Below are positions 19,714 to 28,764 of a stretch of 64,000 nucleotides of DNA, piece after piece. This DNA is from Zemynaea arenosa. GTDB taxonomy: Bacteria; Pseudomonadota; Gammaproteobacteria; Burkholderiales; Burkholderiaceae_D. Location of the stretch: positions 1-64,000 of the forward strand of contig NZ_SPVF01000218.1 in the NCBI RefSeq assembly GCF_004614185.1, given 5' to 3'. The notes under the pieces are model-generated. The model searched no databases, was not told where the DNA came from, and saw only the letters and a list, made by a program, of their open reading frames with translations. The position numbers and the translations under genes were made by a program. Numbering within the stretch: position 1 is the stretch's first letter; each line of letters opens with the position of its first letter.

Positions 19714-21285
19714 TTAGTGGCGGAAGTGGCGCGTGCCGGTGTACAGCATGACCACGCCACGTTCGTCCGCCGCGTCGATCACTTCCTGGTCGCGCATCGA
19801 GCCGCCCGGCTGGATCACGCAGGTGGCACCGGCATCGACCACCACATCCAGGCCATCGCGGAACGGGAAGAACGCGTCCGACGCCACTGCGGAACCGGCC
19901 AGGGTCAGGCCCGCGTTCTGCGCCTTGATGGAGGCGATGCGCGCCGAGTCGATGCGGCTCATCTGGCCCGCGCCGACGCCCAGCGTCATGCCGCCCGCGC
20001 AGAACACGATGGCGTTCGACTTCACAAACTTGGCCACGCGCCAGGCGAAGATCAGGTCCTGCAGCTGCTGCTGGGTGGGCTGCTGTTTCGACACCACGCG
20101 CAGTTCACCGAGGCCGACCAGCTTCGCGTCCGGCGCCTGCACCAGCACGCCGCCGCCCACGCGCTTGAGGTCCTGCGGATTCTGGCCGTCGCCGAGCGCG
20201 ATCTCCAGCAGGCGCACGTTCTGCTTGGCGGACATGATGGTGCGCGCTTCCGCCGTGAAGGAAGGCGCGATCAGCACTTCCACGAACAGCTTGGCCAGCG
20301 CCTCGGCCGCGCGGCCGTCCACTTCCACGTTGAAGGCGATGATGCCGCCGAAGGCCGAGGTCGGATCGGTCTTCAAGGCGCGGCTGTAGGCATCCAGCGC
20401 GTCCGCGCCGATCGCCACGCCGCACGGATTGGCGTGCTTGACGATCACGCAGCCGGCCGGCTGGCCCAGGCCACCGAGGGTCTTGACGCATTCCCAGGCC
20501 GCATCCGCATCGGCGATGTTGTTGTAGGAGAGCTCCTTGCCCTGCAGCTGCCGGTAGTTGGCCAGCGCACCGGGCACCGCGTTCAGGTCGCGGTAGAACG
20601 CGGCCGACTGGTGCGGATTCTCGCCGTAGCGCATGTCCTGCACCTTCTCGAAGGTCAGGTTCAGGGTCTGCGGGTAGGCGGCGCGGGTGGCGTGCTGCTT
20701 GTCCTCACCGAGGCTGGTGAGATAGTTGGTGATGGCGCCGTCGTACTGCGCGGTGTGCGCGAACACCTTCTTGGCCAGCATGAAGCGGGTGTCGTAGCCC
20801 AGGGTCCCCTGCTTCATCTGGTCCAGCACCAGCGCGTAGTCGGCCGGGTCGCACACCACCACCACGTCGCGGTGGTTCTTGGCGGCGGAGCGCAGCATGG
20901 TTGGGCCGCCGATGTCGATGTTCTCGATCGCGTCTTCCAGCGAGCACTGGTCCTTGGCCACGGTCTGCTGGAACGGGTACAGGTTCACCACCACCATGTC
21001 GATGGTCGGGATGTTGTGCTCTTCCAGCTTGGAGACGTGCTCCGGCAGGTCGCGGCGCGCCAGGATGCCGCCGTGGACCTTCGGATGCAGCGTCTTCACG
21101 CGGCCATCGAGCATCTCGGGGAAGCCGGTGTAGTCCGCGACTTCCGTCACCTGCACGCCGTTGTCGGCGAGGAGCTTGGCGGTGCCGCCGGTGGACAGGA
21201 TGTTCACGCCCTGCAGCGCCAGCGCGCGCGCGAATTCCAGCACGCCGGTCTTGTCGGAGACGGAGATGAGAGCTTGTTTGATCAT
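19714..21285 (-). CDS. purH: Bifunctional AICAR transformylase/IMP cyclohydrolase PurH
   Basis: Catalyses the last two steps of IMP synthesis. The N-terminal IMP cyclohydrolase (MGS-like) domain covers about residues 1-200 ([43 protein letters not shown]). The C-terminal transformylase domain includes [46 protein letters not shown] and [10 protein letters not shown]. At 523 residues it is full length. It lies downstream of fis on the same strand. Confidence 0.98.
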   Translation of the reverse strand: MIKQALISVSDKTGVLEFARALALQGVNILSTGGTAKLLADNGVQVTEVADYTGFPEMLDGRVKTLHPKVHGGILARRDLPEHVSKLEEHNIPTIDMVVVNLYPFQQTVAKDQCSLEDAIENIDIGGPTMLRSAAKNHRDVVVVCDPADYALVLDQMKQGTLGYDTRFMLAKKVFAHTAQYDGAITNYLTSLGEDKQHATRAAYPQTLNLTFEKVQDMRYGENPHQSAAFYRDLNAVPGALANYRQLQGKELSYNNIADADAAWECVKTLGGLGQPAGCVIVKHANPCGVAIGADALDAYSRALKTDPTSAFGGIIAFNVEVDGRAAEALAKLFVEVLIAPSFTAEARTIMSAKQNVRLLEIALGDGQNPQDLKRVGGGVLVQAPDAKLVGLGELRVVSKQQPTQQQLQDLIFAWRVAKFVKSNAIVFCAGGMTLGVGAGQMSRIDSARIASIKAQNAGLTLAGSAVASDAFFPFRDGLDVVVDAGATCVIQPGGSMRDQEVIDAADERGVVMLYTGTRHFRH

Positions 21286-21362
21286 GGGGAGTGGCCTGAG
21301 AGTGGAGAATTCTGTGAGCGCAGGCCGCGCTCACCGCACGGACCACTGCGCGATAAAGCGTC

Positions 21363-21596
21363 TTACAGCAGTCCGTGTTCTTGCAGTTTCTTGCGCAAGG
21401 TATTCCGGTTAATGCCCAGCATCTGGGCCGCGTGCGACTGGTTGCCTTCGGCGCGCGACATGACGACTTCCAGGATCGGCTTCTCGACCGTCATGACCAT
21501 CATGTCGTAGATGTTCGACGGTTGCTGTTCGCCCAGGTCGTTGAAGTAGTCTTCAAGGCTTTTCTGGACGACTTCCTGGATACTTTCTTTGCTCAT
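21363..21596 (-). CDS. fis: Fis-family nucleoid protein
   Basis: The 77-residue protein keeps the Fis C-terminal helix-turn-helix (LEVVMSRAEGNQSHAAQMLG then INRNTLRKKLQEHGLL), with a shorter N-terminal arm than the 98-residue E. coli protein, as is usual in beta-proteobacteria. It bends DNA and modulates rRNA and recombination. The gene follows dusB by 33 bases, the same dusB-fis pairing as in enterobacteria, so it is probably translated from a dusB-fis message. Confidence 0.95.
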   Translation of the reverse strand: MSKESIQEVVQKSLEDYFNDLGEQQPSNIYDMMVMTVEKPILEVVMSRAEGNQSHAAQMLGINRNTLRKKLQEHGLL

Positions 21597-21629
21597 GCTT
21601 GCTTCATCCGGCTGTGTTGATCTGCGCCG

Positions 21630-22664
21630 CTAGGCTGCCAGGGGTTCCTGCTGTGATTCTTCTTGTGCGGCGGGCGCGTATTGTAACCGCTCGCCGTACT
21701 GTTCCTGCGACGCGAAGAAGGCGTCCACCGCGGCCAGCTGCTCCGCGGTCGATTCGAGACGGTTCATCCGCTGGCGGAATTCCTCGCCGCCCGGCAGGTC
21801 CTCGACGTACCAGCCGATATGCTTGCGCGCCGTGCGCACGCCCAGGAATTCGCCGTAGAACGCATAGTGCGCGGGCAGGTGCTCGTTCATCAGGGCGCGC
21901 ACCTCGGCCACCGTGGGCGCAGGCAGCAGCTCGCCGGTGCGCAGGTAGTGGTCGATCTCGCGGCAGATCCAGGGGCGGCCTTGCGCCGCGCGGCCGATCA
22001 TCACGGCATCGGCCCCGGTGTAATCGAGGACGAACTTCGCTTTCTCGGGCGTGGCGATGTCGCCATTGGCCACCACGGGGATGCCCACGGCCTGCTTGAC
22101 CGCGCGGATGGTGTCGTATTCGGCCTCGCCCTTGTAGCCGTCGGCGCGGGTGCGGCCGTGCAGCGTGAGCATGGCGATGCCCGCATCTTCGGCCAGGCGC
22201 GCGATGCGCAGCGCGTTTTTGTTCTCGCGGTTCCAGCCGGTGCGAAATTTCAGCGTGACCGGCACGTCGACCGCGCCGACCACCGCGTCCAGGATGCGCT
22301 TGACCAGGTCTTCATCCTGCAGCAGCGCGGAACCGCACCAGTTGTTGCAGACCTTTTTGACCGGGCAGCCCATGTTGATGTCGATGATCTGGGCGCCGCG
22401 CTCCACGTTGAATTTCGCGCATTCAGCCAGTTCCTGCGGCACCGCGCCGGCGATCTGGACGGCCTTCGGTTCCATCTCGCCATCGTGGTTGATGCGGCGC
22501 GAGGACTTCTCGCTGGCCCACACGCGCGGGTTGGACGCGGCCATCTCGGACACCGCATAGCCGGCGCCGAGCTGCTTGCACAGCTGGCGGAACGGCCGGT
22601 CCGTGACGCCGGCCATGGGCGCGACGAACACGTTATTGCGGAGCTGGTACGGTCCGATTTGCAC
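21630..22664 (-). CDS. dusB: tRNA-dihydrouridine synthase DusB
   Basis: A 344-residue FMN-dependent TIM-barrel enzyme that reduces uridine in the tRNA D-loop. Family motifs: FVAPMAGVTDRPFRQLCKQLG, DINMGCPVKKVCNNWCGSALL with the catalytic cysteine, VTLKFRTGW, LHGRTRADGYKGEA, VANGDI and MIGRAAQGRPWI. The C-terminal helical domain (HIGWYVEDLPGG, RMNRLESTAEQL) binds tRNA. It is divergent from the thioredoxin-like gene and heads the dusB-fis cluster. Confidence 0.96.
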   Translation of the reverse strand: MQIGPYQLRNNVFVAPMAGVTDRPFRQLCKQLGAGYAVSEMAASNPRVWASEKSSRRINHDGEMEPKAVQIAGAVPQELAECAKFNVERGAQIIDINMGCPVKKVCNNWCGSALLQDEDLVKRILDAVVGAVDVPVTLKFRTGWNRENKNALRIARLAEDAGIAMLTLHGRTRADGYKGEAEYDTIRAVKQAVGIPVVANGDIATPEKAKFVLDYTGADAVMIGRAAQGRPWICREIDHYLRTGELLPAPTVAEVRALMNEHLPAHYAFYGEFLGVRTARKHIGWYVEDLPGGEEFRQRMNRLESTAEQLAAVDAFFASQEQYGERLQYAPAAQEESQQEPLAA

Positions 22665-22804
22665 GTTTTTTCAACAAGGGGATGCCGGGGAAGGCGGCTA
22701 TTGTAGCCGAAGACCTGCCCAAAAACTAAGCACTAATTTGTAATGATGTTGTGCGTCCTTGCACGGCCGGGTGGAGTAGGCTTGCGCAAGAAGGAGATCA
22801 CACG

Positions 22805-23125
22805 ATGAGAGTTCCCTACGATACGGCGCAGCCGCAGCGGGCGGATATCGATGCCGCCGCGGGTGTGGTGGCGCTGGATTTTGGCACCAACTGGTGCGGC
22901 TATTGCCAGGCCAGCGCGCGGCCCATTGAAGAGGCGCTGGCCGCGCACCCGCAGGTCAAGCACATGAAGGTGGAGGATGGTCCGGGGCGGCCGCTGGGGC
23001 GGTCCTTCCGCATCAAGCTGTGGCCCACGGTGGTCGTGCTCAAGGACGGCACCGAGGTCGGGCGCGTGACGCGGCCCGGCGATCCGGACGAGCTGACGGT
23101 GCTGCTCAACCAGGCCGGGGCCTGA
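22805..23125 (+). CDS. Thioredoxin-family protein
   Basis: A 106-residue protein with a WCGYC active site (DFGTNWCGYCQASARPIEE) and the cis-proline segment LWPTVVVLKDG. It lacks a signal peptide, so it acts in the cytoplasm. ATG 22805 has a strong AAGGAG site. The active-site dipeptide Gly-Tyr differs from Gly-Pro of housekeeping thioredoxin, so a specialised reductase or disulfide sensor role is likely. The gene is monocistronic and faces the phosphatase gene. Confidence 0.88.
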   Translation: MRVPYDTAQPQRADIDAAAGVVALDFGTNWCGYCQASARPIEEALAAHPQVKHMKVEDGPGRPLGRSFRIKLWPTVVVLKDGTEVGRVTRPGDPDELTVLLNQAGA

Positions 23126-23138
23126 CCGCGCGCCGTGC

Positions 23139-23780
23139 TTACGGCAGCTCGTCGCGCGCGAGGTCGGCGAGATGATCGATCTCGCCCCAGCTGGTCATCT
23201 CCAGCTTCCCGTCCCGCACGCGGAAGCGGTTGATGCTCGCATTCTTGATGGGGAAGCTGCGCGGGGTGGCCAGCTCCATCTGCTGCGCCTCGCGGTAGGC
23301 GCATTCCAGCACGCCACCGTGGGCAACCAGTGCGAGGCGCGCATCGGGATGGCGCGCCGCCCAATCCAGGATCGCCTCGATGCTGCGGTGGTAGAACATG
23401 CGGAAGCTTTCGGCCACGCGGCCGCCGTGCGGCATCACCGCGTCCACATTGCGCGCCTGCCAGGAGGCGAAGTCCTGCGGGTAGCGCTCTTCGATATCGG
23501 CGTACAGCAGGCCCTCGAAGGCGCCGTAGCCGCGCTCGCGCAGGCGTGGGTCGGTGTGCACCGGCAGCTTGTGATGGCGGGCGACGGCGTGCGCGGTGGC
23601 GTGGGCGCGCTGCAGGTCGCTGGCGACGATCAGGTCGAAATGTTCAGCGGCGAGCGCGCGGCCAAGGGCGTCCGCCTGGCGCTGGCCCGCGTCGTTGAGG
23701 GCGATATCGAGGTGGCCTTGCAGGCGGCGTTCGGCGTTCCACGACGTTTCGCCGTGGCGGATCAAAAGGATGTCAGTCAT
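23139..23780 (-). CDS. Histidine phosphatase family protein (phosphoglycerate mutase-like)
   Basis: The 213-residue protein has the N-terminal RHG motif with the phospho-accepting histidine (LLIRHGETSWNAERRLQGH), the conserved VASDLQRAHATAHAV, the acidic LRERGYGAFEG and the second catalytic histidine in LALVAHGGVLE. The fold fits GpmB/CobC-like phosphatases; the substrate cannot be told from sequence. It starts six bases before the end of the upstream SRPBCC gene and is probably the last gene of the tyrS-dtd run. Confidence 0.9.
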   Translation of the reverse strand: MTDILLIRHGETSWNAERRLQGHLDIALNDAGQRQADALGRALAAEHFDLIVASDLQRAHATAHAVARHHKLPVHTDPRLRERGYGAFEGLLYADIEERYPQDFASWQARNVDAVMPHGGRVAESFRMFYHRSIEAILDWAARHPDARLALVAHGGVLECAYREAQQMELATPRSFPIKNASINRFRVRDGKLEMTSWGEIDHLADLARDELP

Positions 23781-23785
23781 TCAGG

Positions 23786-24514
23786 TCAGGGCTGCTGGGC
23801 GGCGCGGGCGCGCACGGCTTCCAGCGTCTTGGGCAAACTGCGCTTGCTCATGGCGTCCACGATCCAGCCGAAGCCGAAGGGGACGTGGCCGGGGTCGGCG
23901 TACACGTAGTACTCGACCACGGTTTTCTGGGGGTCGGCGGGCAGTGGAGTCAAGTGCCAGTAGCCGGTGGTGTCGGCGATGCTGTCGCCCGGGGCCACGC
24001 CTTCCCACGGGACCTGCTTCCAGGCCAGGTGGCAGGTGGGTGGAGTCGTGGTGATCGTGGGCTCGAGCTGCAGGCGATATTTTTTGGTCTGGCCGAGCGG
24101 CAGGTCCAGGATCATGTTGACGGTGGCGCTGTCCGGCGTGGTCCTCAGGATCTCGGTACGGCCGACGCTGGGCATGAAGGACGGATAGGCCGCGTAGTCC
24201 TGGATGATGGCGCAGACTTTCGCGACCGGCGCAGCGACCAGGGTGCCGGCCAGGAAGGTTTTGCCGCGGGCGGCCTGCGTGGGCACTTCTTCGACGTGCA
24301 CGCGGTCGAGCGAGAGCCTGGCAGGGTCGAGGTGGGGCTGCGCGGGCGCGGAGGCCGCAGTTGCGGCAGGCAGCGCAGCCACCAGCACGAACGCAGTAGC
24401 AAGGACGCGGCCGCCAGCGGGCGTGCGGAACCACAGCGGCGCGGCAGGCGCCCGGCGACTCACAACGGCGCAAGCGCCGCCGGTGGCCCGGGCCGACTGC
24501 AGCAGGGCCCTCAT
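23786..24514 (-). CDS. SRPBCC/START-like protein with N-terminal export signal
   Basis: The 242-residue protein has an N-terminal hydrophobic segment (RVLATAFVLVAALPAATAASA, about residues 35-55) after a basic leader, then a START/polyketide-cyclase-like domain (GTLVAAPVAKVCAIIQDYAAYPSFMP near 90-115; VVEYYVYADPGHVPFGFGWIVDAMSKRSLPKTLEAVR near the end). Such domains bind lipids or other hydrophobic ligands. Its ATG overlaps the ybhB-like stop as TGATG. An in-frame extension upstream lies inside that gene and has no support. Confidence 0.8.
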   Translation of the reverse strand: MRALLQSARATGGACAVVSRRAPAAPLWFRTPAGGRVLATAFVLVAALPAATAASAPAQPHLDPARLSLDRVHVEEVPTQAARGKTFLAGTLVAAPVAKVCAIIQDYAAYPSFMPSVGRTEILRTTPDSATVNMILDLPLGQTKKYRLQLEPTITTTPPTCHLAWKQVPWEGVAPGDSIADTTGYWHLTPLPADPQKTVVEYYVYADPGHVPFGFGWIVDAMSKRSLPKTLEAVRARAAQQP

Positions 24515-25179
24515 CAGCGCGTCAGTGTCGGCGCGACGGCCGGGTTGAGCGAATACACGCCGACGATCTGAGCTTCGTCGAGGATGTGCCCGCGGATCGC
24601 CAGGCGCGCTTCCTTGCCGGTGAACGTCCCCTCCAGCGGCAGGCGCGGAATGTCCAGCGCGTACAGCCGGAAGATATAGTGGTGGATCCGCTCGTCGTTC
24701 CACGGCGGGCACGGGCCGTCGTAGCCATAATAATTACCGGCCATGTCCGCATCGGTGGCGAACCAGCCGGTGTAGTCGTTGAGGCCGTGGCGCAGCTGGT
24801 GCTCGGTGCCGTTCTTGACGAGGAAGGGCACCTCCGGCCCCGGCTTGCCGCGCGGGGTGACCATGTCCGAGAACTGGCCCTCGGCCAGCGACTTGAGCGC
24901 AACCGGGATATCGACCAGGCTCCAGTGAAAGAACTCGGTGCGCGGCAGATCCTCCGCCACGCTGTGACCGACACGGTTGACGTCGTTGCCAACGCTCGGC
25001 ACGTCCACGTCGATGCAGAACAGCACCAGCGACTCGGTACCCGCAGGCACGTCGTCCCAAGCCAGGTGCGGATTGCGGTTGTCCGAAAAGCGCACGTGCG
25101 TGTCCGGATCAATGACGGCAAAGGCGTTCTCCGGCGGGAGCAGGCCGCCGTCGCGAAAAGAATCACTCCACAGCTTCAT
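24514..25179 (-). CDS. YbhB/YbcL-family (PEBP, Raf kinase inhibitor-like) protein
   Basis: A 221-residue single-domain phosphatidylethanolamine-binding-protein fold. Typical stretches are NRNPHLAWDDVPAGTESLVLFCID, TEFFHWSLVDIP with the ligand-pocket histidine, NYYGYDGPCPPWNDERIHHY, and a C-terminal FTGKEARLAIRGHILDEA. The bacterial members lack a settled function. No signal peptide is present. It lies 41 bases downstream of dtd. Confidence 0.9.
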   Translation of the reverse strand: MKLWSDSFRDGGLLPPENAFAVIDPDTHVRFSDNRNPHLAWDDVPAGTESLVLFCIDVDVPSVGNDVNRVGHSVAEDLPRTEFFHWSLVDIPVALKSLAEGQFSDMVTPRGKPGPEVPFLVKNGTEHQLRHGLNDYTGWFATDADMAGNYYGYDGPCPPWNDERIHHYIFRLYALDIPRLPLEGTFTGKEARLAIRGHILDEAQIVGVYSLNPAVAPTLTR

Positions 25180-25220
25180 TGTTTCGGTCTCCCCTTCCGG
25201 TTCTTGGACCGGATGCTGTT

Positions 25221-25688
25221 CTATGAGTTCCGTGTCTCATTGCGGCCCGGAGGGACCTGCAGCCAGAAAGTCACCGGGCCGTCATTGGTGAGGGACACTT
25301 GCATGTCCGCGCCAAATATACCAGTCTCGACCGCGCTGTGGCGCGTCCGGGCCCGTTCGACAAAGTAGTCAAACAGGCGTTTCCCCTCGGCGGGCGGGGC
25401 TGCCGGTGAGAACGACGGGCGGGTGCCGCTGTTGGTGTCGGCTGCCAGGGTGAACTGGGGCACCAGCAGCAGGCCGCCCTGGACGTCGGTGACGCTGCGG
25501 TTCATCTTGCCCGCCTCGTCCGAGAAGACGCGGTAGGCCAGCAGCTTGGTGAGCAGGGCGTCGGCCTCCTTCTCAGTGTCGTTGCGCTCGGCGCAGAGCA
25601 GCACCATCAGGCCGGGGCCGATGGTGCCCACGGTCGCGCCCGCCACGACCACGCTGGCGCCGGTGACGCGCTGAATCAGCCCGATCAT
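25221..25688 (-). CDS. dtd: D-aminoacyl-tRNA deacylase Dtd
   Basis: A 155-residue proofreading enzyme that removes D-amino acids from tRNA. It shows the [15 protein letters not shown] start, [29 protein letters not shown] with the SQFTL-like motif (here PQFTL), and the Gly-cisPro-type motif region [13 protein letters not shown]. The ATG overlaps the tyrS stop as ATGA, so the two tRNA-quality genes are coupled. The last few residues after QVPPG are a short extension. Confidence 0.95.
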   Translation of the reverse strand: MIGLIQRVTGASVVVAGATVGTIGPGLMVLLCAERNDTEKEADALLTKLLAYRVFSDEAGKMNRSVTDVQGGLLLVPQFTLAADTNSGTRPSFSPAAPPAEGKRLFDYFVERARTRHSAVETGIFGADMQVSLTNDGPVTFWLQVPPGRNETRNS

Positions 25689-26926
25689 GCGGTCAGCGTG
25701 ACGCGCGCGAACTTGCGCTTGCCGACCTGGACCACCACGGTGCCCGCCTCGACCTTGAGGCCCTTGTCGCTCACGACGTCGCCGTCAATACGCACCCCGC
25801 CCTGGTCGACCATGCGCATGCCTTCCGAGGTCGAGGCGACCAGGTTGGCCTGCTTCAGCAGATTGGCGATGGCCAGCGGGGCGCCGGACAGGGCCACTTC
25901 GGGGATGTCGTCCGGAATGCCGCCCTTGGAGCGGTTGACGAAGTCGGCCAGCGCGTCGTCGGCCGCCTGGGCCGAGTGGAAGCGCGCCACGATCTCCTTG
26001 CCGAGGGCGACCTTGGCATCGCGCGGGTTGGCGCCGCCTTCGACCGCAGCCTTCAGCTGGGCGACCTCGTCCAGCGAGCGCCAGGACAGCAGCTCGTAAT
26101 AACGCCACATCATGACGTCCGAGATGCTCATCACCTTGGCGAACATCGTGTTGGCCGGTTCCGTGATGCCGATGTAGTTGTTCTTGGACTTGGACATCTT
26201 TTCGACGCCGTCCAGGCCCTCCAGCAGCGGCATGGTCAGGATGCACTGCGGTTCCTGGCCGTAATCCTTCTGCAGCTCGCGGCCGACCAGCAGGTTGAAC
26301 TTCTGGTCGGTGCCCCCCAGTTCCAGGTCCGACTTCAGGGCGACCGAATCGTAGCCCTGCATCAAAGGATAAAGGAACTCATGGACACTGATCGGTGTCC
26401 CAGCCTTGTAGCGCTTGGTGAAATCGTCGCGTTCCATCATGCGGGCGACCGTGTAGCGCGAGGCCAGCTGGATCATGCCGCGCGCGCCGAGGGCGTCGCA
26501 CCATTCGGAGTTGTAGCGGATTTCGGTCTTCGACGGGTCCAGCACCAGCGACGCCTGCTTGAAGTAGGTCATCGCATTGGTCTCGATCTGCTCGCGGGTG
26601 AGCGGCGGGCGGGTGGTGTTGCGGCCGGACGGGTCGCCGATCATGGACGTGAAGTCGCCGATCAGGAAGATGACCTGGTGGCCCAGGTTCTGCAGCTGGC
26701 GCATCTTGTTCAGCACCACGGTGTGGCCCAGGTGCAGGTCGGGCGCGGTCGGGTCCAGGCCGAGTTTGATGCGCAGCGGAGTGCCCGTCTGCTCGGAACG
26801 GGCCAGTTTCTGGGCGAATTCGGCTTCGATCAGCAGCTCCTCGGCTCCGCGCTTGGCAATGGCCAGCGCCTCCCGCACGCGGTCGGACAGGGGGAGCTGA
26901 GGGGGAACCGCGGAATTGGAGGTCAT
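25685..26926 (-). CDS. tyrS: Tyrosine--tRNA ligase TyrS
   Basis: A class I synthetase of 413 residues. The HIGH motif appears as [15 protein letters not shown] and the KMSKS motif as [12 protein letters not shown]; the C-terminal S4 RNA-binding domain is at about 350-410 ([22 protein letters not shown]). The LGH/KMSKS form places it in the TyrZ-like branch common in proteobacteria. It is the first gene of a tyrS-dtd-ybhB-SRPBCC-phosphatase run and is divergent from the M23 peptidase gene. Confidence 0.97.
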   Translation of the reverse strand: MTSNSAVPPQLPLSDRVREALAIAKRGAEELLIEAEFAQKLARSEQTGTPLRIKLGLDPTAPDLHLGHTVVLNKMRQLQNLGHQVIFLIGDFTSMIGDPSGRNTTRPPLTREQIETNAMTYFKQASLVLDPSKTEIRYNSEWCDALGARGMIQLASRYTVARMMERDDFTKRYKAGTPISVHEFLYPLMQGYDSVALKSDLELGGTDQKFNLLVGRELQKDYGQEPQCILTMPLLEGLDGVEKMSKSKNNYIGITEPANTMFAKVMSISDVMMWRYYELLSWRSLDEVAQLKAAVEGGANPRDAKVALGKEIVARFHSAQAADDALADFVNRSKGGIPDDIPEVALSGAPLAIANLLKQANLVASTSEGMRMVDQGGVRIDGDVVSDKGLKVEAGTVVVQVGKRKFARVTLTA

Positions 26927-26963
26927 AAGTTGCGCTTATCGGGTAATAACAGGGGAAAAGAAA

Positions 26964-26994
26964 TTGTAGGACTAATCCGAGAGTGCGGTATAAT
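26964..26994 (+). promoter_or_regulatory. Predicted promoter of the M23 peptidase gene
   Basis: TTGTAG (26964-26969) and a perfect TATAAT (26989-26994) with a 19-base spacer. Transcription would begin near 27001, giving a leader of about 70-100 bases, AT-rich and without a clear hairpin. Confidence 0.55.
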
Positions 26995-27102
26995 TCTCGA
27001 TCTCGTCAATATTGCCTAATGAAAACAAGTACTTAGAAGAATAAGAACACGAAAAAGAACACGACTCGTTGGATGTTCAAGCGGCAAATTTTAACTGATT
27101 GC

Positions 27103-28467
27103 ATGAACCCTACCAAACAAAACACAGGCGTTAGCTGGTTCAGCCTGCTGGGGTCGACGCGCAAGGCACGGATCGTTTCCGCCTCTGCGATCGCTCTCGC
27201 GGCCTGTGCGTTCGGGGCGGCCGGGGTTGCGCCACTCGCACCCGACCCGGCTGATCTGCCTGTCAGATCCATCGCCCAGGAACTCCAGCTTCCCGACATC
27301 GCCGACCAGATCACGGCGCTCCAGAATACCGACCAGAGCTTCATTCACGAAGAACGCGTCCGCCCGGGCGACTCGCTGGCCTCCCTGCTCAACCGTCTCG
27401 ACGTGGACGACCCGGACGCGGTCGCCTTTATCAAGGCGGACAAGCTGGCCCGCGGCGTGATGCAGCTGAAGACCGGCAAGCGCGTGCAGGCCCAGACCGA
27501 TGCCGACGGCACCCTGCAGTGGCTGCGCGCCACCGTGGTCGAAGGCAAGGACACGCTCAAGAACATCACCATCACCCGCCAGAACGGCAAGTTGGTCGCG
27601 CAGGAAGCGCCAGTGCAGCTGGAACGCCGCATCGAGATGCGGGCGCGCGAGATCAGCTCGTCGCTGTACGCGGCGACCGATGCGGATGTCGACGGCGGCC
27701 GGATGCCGGACCAGATCACGGCCCAGCTGATCGAGATGTTCTCGACCAACATCGACTTCCGTTCCGACCTCAAGCGCGGCGACCATTTCAACGTGGTGTA
27801 CGAGACCTTCTGGCAAGACGGCGAGCTGGTGAAGACCGGCCGCATCCTGGCGGGCGAGTTCACGAACCGCGGCGTGACCTACCAGTCGGTGTGGTTCGAC
27901 GACCCGGTCACGCACCAGGGCGGCTACTACAGCTTCGACGGCAAGGCGCTCAAGAAGGCCTTCCTGAAGTCGCCGCTGGAGTTCTCGCGGATTTCGTCGG
28001 GCTTCTCGATGCGCGTGCACCCGGTGCTCGGCGAATGGAAGCAGCATAAGGGCATCGACTTCGCCGCGGCGCTCGGAACGCCGATCCGCGCCTCGGGCGA
28101 TGGCACGGTGGATTTCCAGGGGGTGTCCAGCGGCTACGGCAACATGGTCGTGCTCAAGCACTGGAACAACTACTCGACCGCCTATGCGCACATGAGCCGG
28201 TTTGCGCCGGGCGTGCGGCGCGGCACCAAGGTGCACCAGGGCGACATCATCGGCTATGTCGGCGCGACCGGCTGGGCGACGGGTCCGCACCTGCACTACG
28301 AGTTCCGCATTGGCGGGACGGCGGTCAACCCGGCCACCGTCAACGTGGCCCAGCAGGCGCCGCTGTCGCCGGCCGAGCTGCAGCGCTTCCGCATGGTGTC
28401 CGCCGACATGCTGCACCGCTTCGACCTGCTGCGCCCGATCAACGCCCCGCGTGTCGCGCTGCGCTGA
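27103..28467 (+). CDS. M23-family peptidoglycan endopeptidase (MepM-like)
   Basis: A 454-residue envelope protein. An N-terminal membrane anchor or signal (IVSASAIALAACAFGAAGVAP) is followed by a LysM/OapA-like region (VRPGDSLASLLNRLDVDD) and a C-terminal LytM domain with zinc ligands in HKGIDFAA and GPHLHYEFRIGG. It should cut peptide cross-links in peptidoglycan to allow wall growth. I chose ATG 27103; an ATG at 27073 would add ten residues, and neither has a strong ribosome-binding site. It precedes anmK, another wall-turnover gene, but a terminator separates them. Confidence 0.92.
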   Translation: MNPTKQNTGVSWFSLLGSTRKARIVSASAIALAACAFGAAGVAPLAPDPADLPVRSIAQELQLPDIADQITALQNTDQSFIHEERVRPGDSLASLLNRLDVDDPDAVAFIKADKLARGVMQLKTGKRVQAQTDADGTLQWLRATVVEGKDTLKNITITRQNGKLVAQEAPVQLERRIEMRAREISSSLYAATDADVDGGRMPDQITAQLIEMFSTNIDFRSDLKRGDHFNVVYETFWQDGELVKTGRILAGEFTNRGVTYQSVWFDDPVTHQGGYYSFDGKALKKAFLKSPLEFSRISSGFSMRVHPVLGEWKQHKGIDFAAALGTPIRASGDGTVDFQGVSSGYGNMVVLKHWNNYSTAYAHMSRFAPGVRRGTKVHQGDIIGYVGATGWATGPHLHYEFRIGGTAVNPATVNVAQQAPLSPAELQRFRMVSADMLHRFDLLRPINAPRVALR

Positions 28468-28484
28468 GCCGCAGAGCTGTCCCG

Positions 28485-28510
28485 AAAAGCCGCCTCCGGG
28501 CGGCTTTTTC
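28485..28510 (+). terminator. Rho-independent terminator of the M23 peptidase gene
   Basis: Stem AGCCGCC/GGCGGCT (28488-28494 with 28499-28505), loop TCCG, flanked by AAAA upstream and TTTTTC downstream. It lies 21 bases after the stop codon. Confidence 0.92.
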
Positions 28511-28520
28511 TTTGCCTCCA

Positions 28521-28560
28521 CCCGGGGACGTACCCCGCCCCCACACCAGGGACGTACCCC
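28521..28560. repeat. Two direct copies of a GGGGACGTACCCC element
   Basis: Copies of the core (G)GGGACGTACCCC occur at 28524-28536 and 28549-28560, thirteen bases apart. They sit just after the M23 gene terminator. Two further copies, one inverted, lie 120 bases downstream. The element is partly self-complementary. It looks like a short repetitive extragenic family; I recall similar GGGGACGTACCCC strings in Massilia-type genomes, but this is memory and not a search. Confidence 0.75.
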
Positions 28561-28680
28561 GGACTAGAGCTGTAGGAATGCGCTCAACAAATAAGATCCG
28601 GAAGACGGCGACATAATCGATTCCGCCGCTGATTCAATGAGTTAGCCGGAGCATGATAATCCGCGCCATTTCGCGAAAAT

Positions 28681-28717
28681 GGGGACGTACCCCGCTCTGG
28701 GAGAAGGGTACGTCCCC
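28681..28717. repeat. Inverted pair of the GGGGACGTACCCC element
   Basis: GGGGACGTACCCC at 28681-28693 and its inverse GGGTACGTCCCC at 28706-28717 can form a 12-base-pair stem with a loop of about twelve bases. It lies about 50 bases upstream of anmK. It could act as a REP-like hairpin that blocks read-through or stabilises RNA ends. Confidence 0.75.
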
Positions 28718-28764
28718 GGTGGGGGAGGCGGGCTGAGCGGGGCGGTTGCGGGTATGATGGCGGA

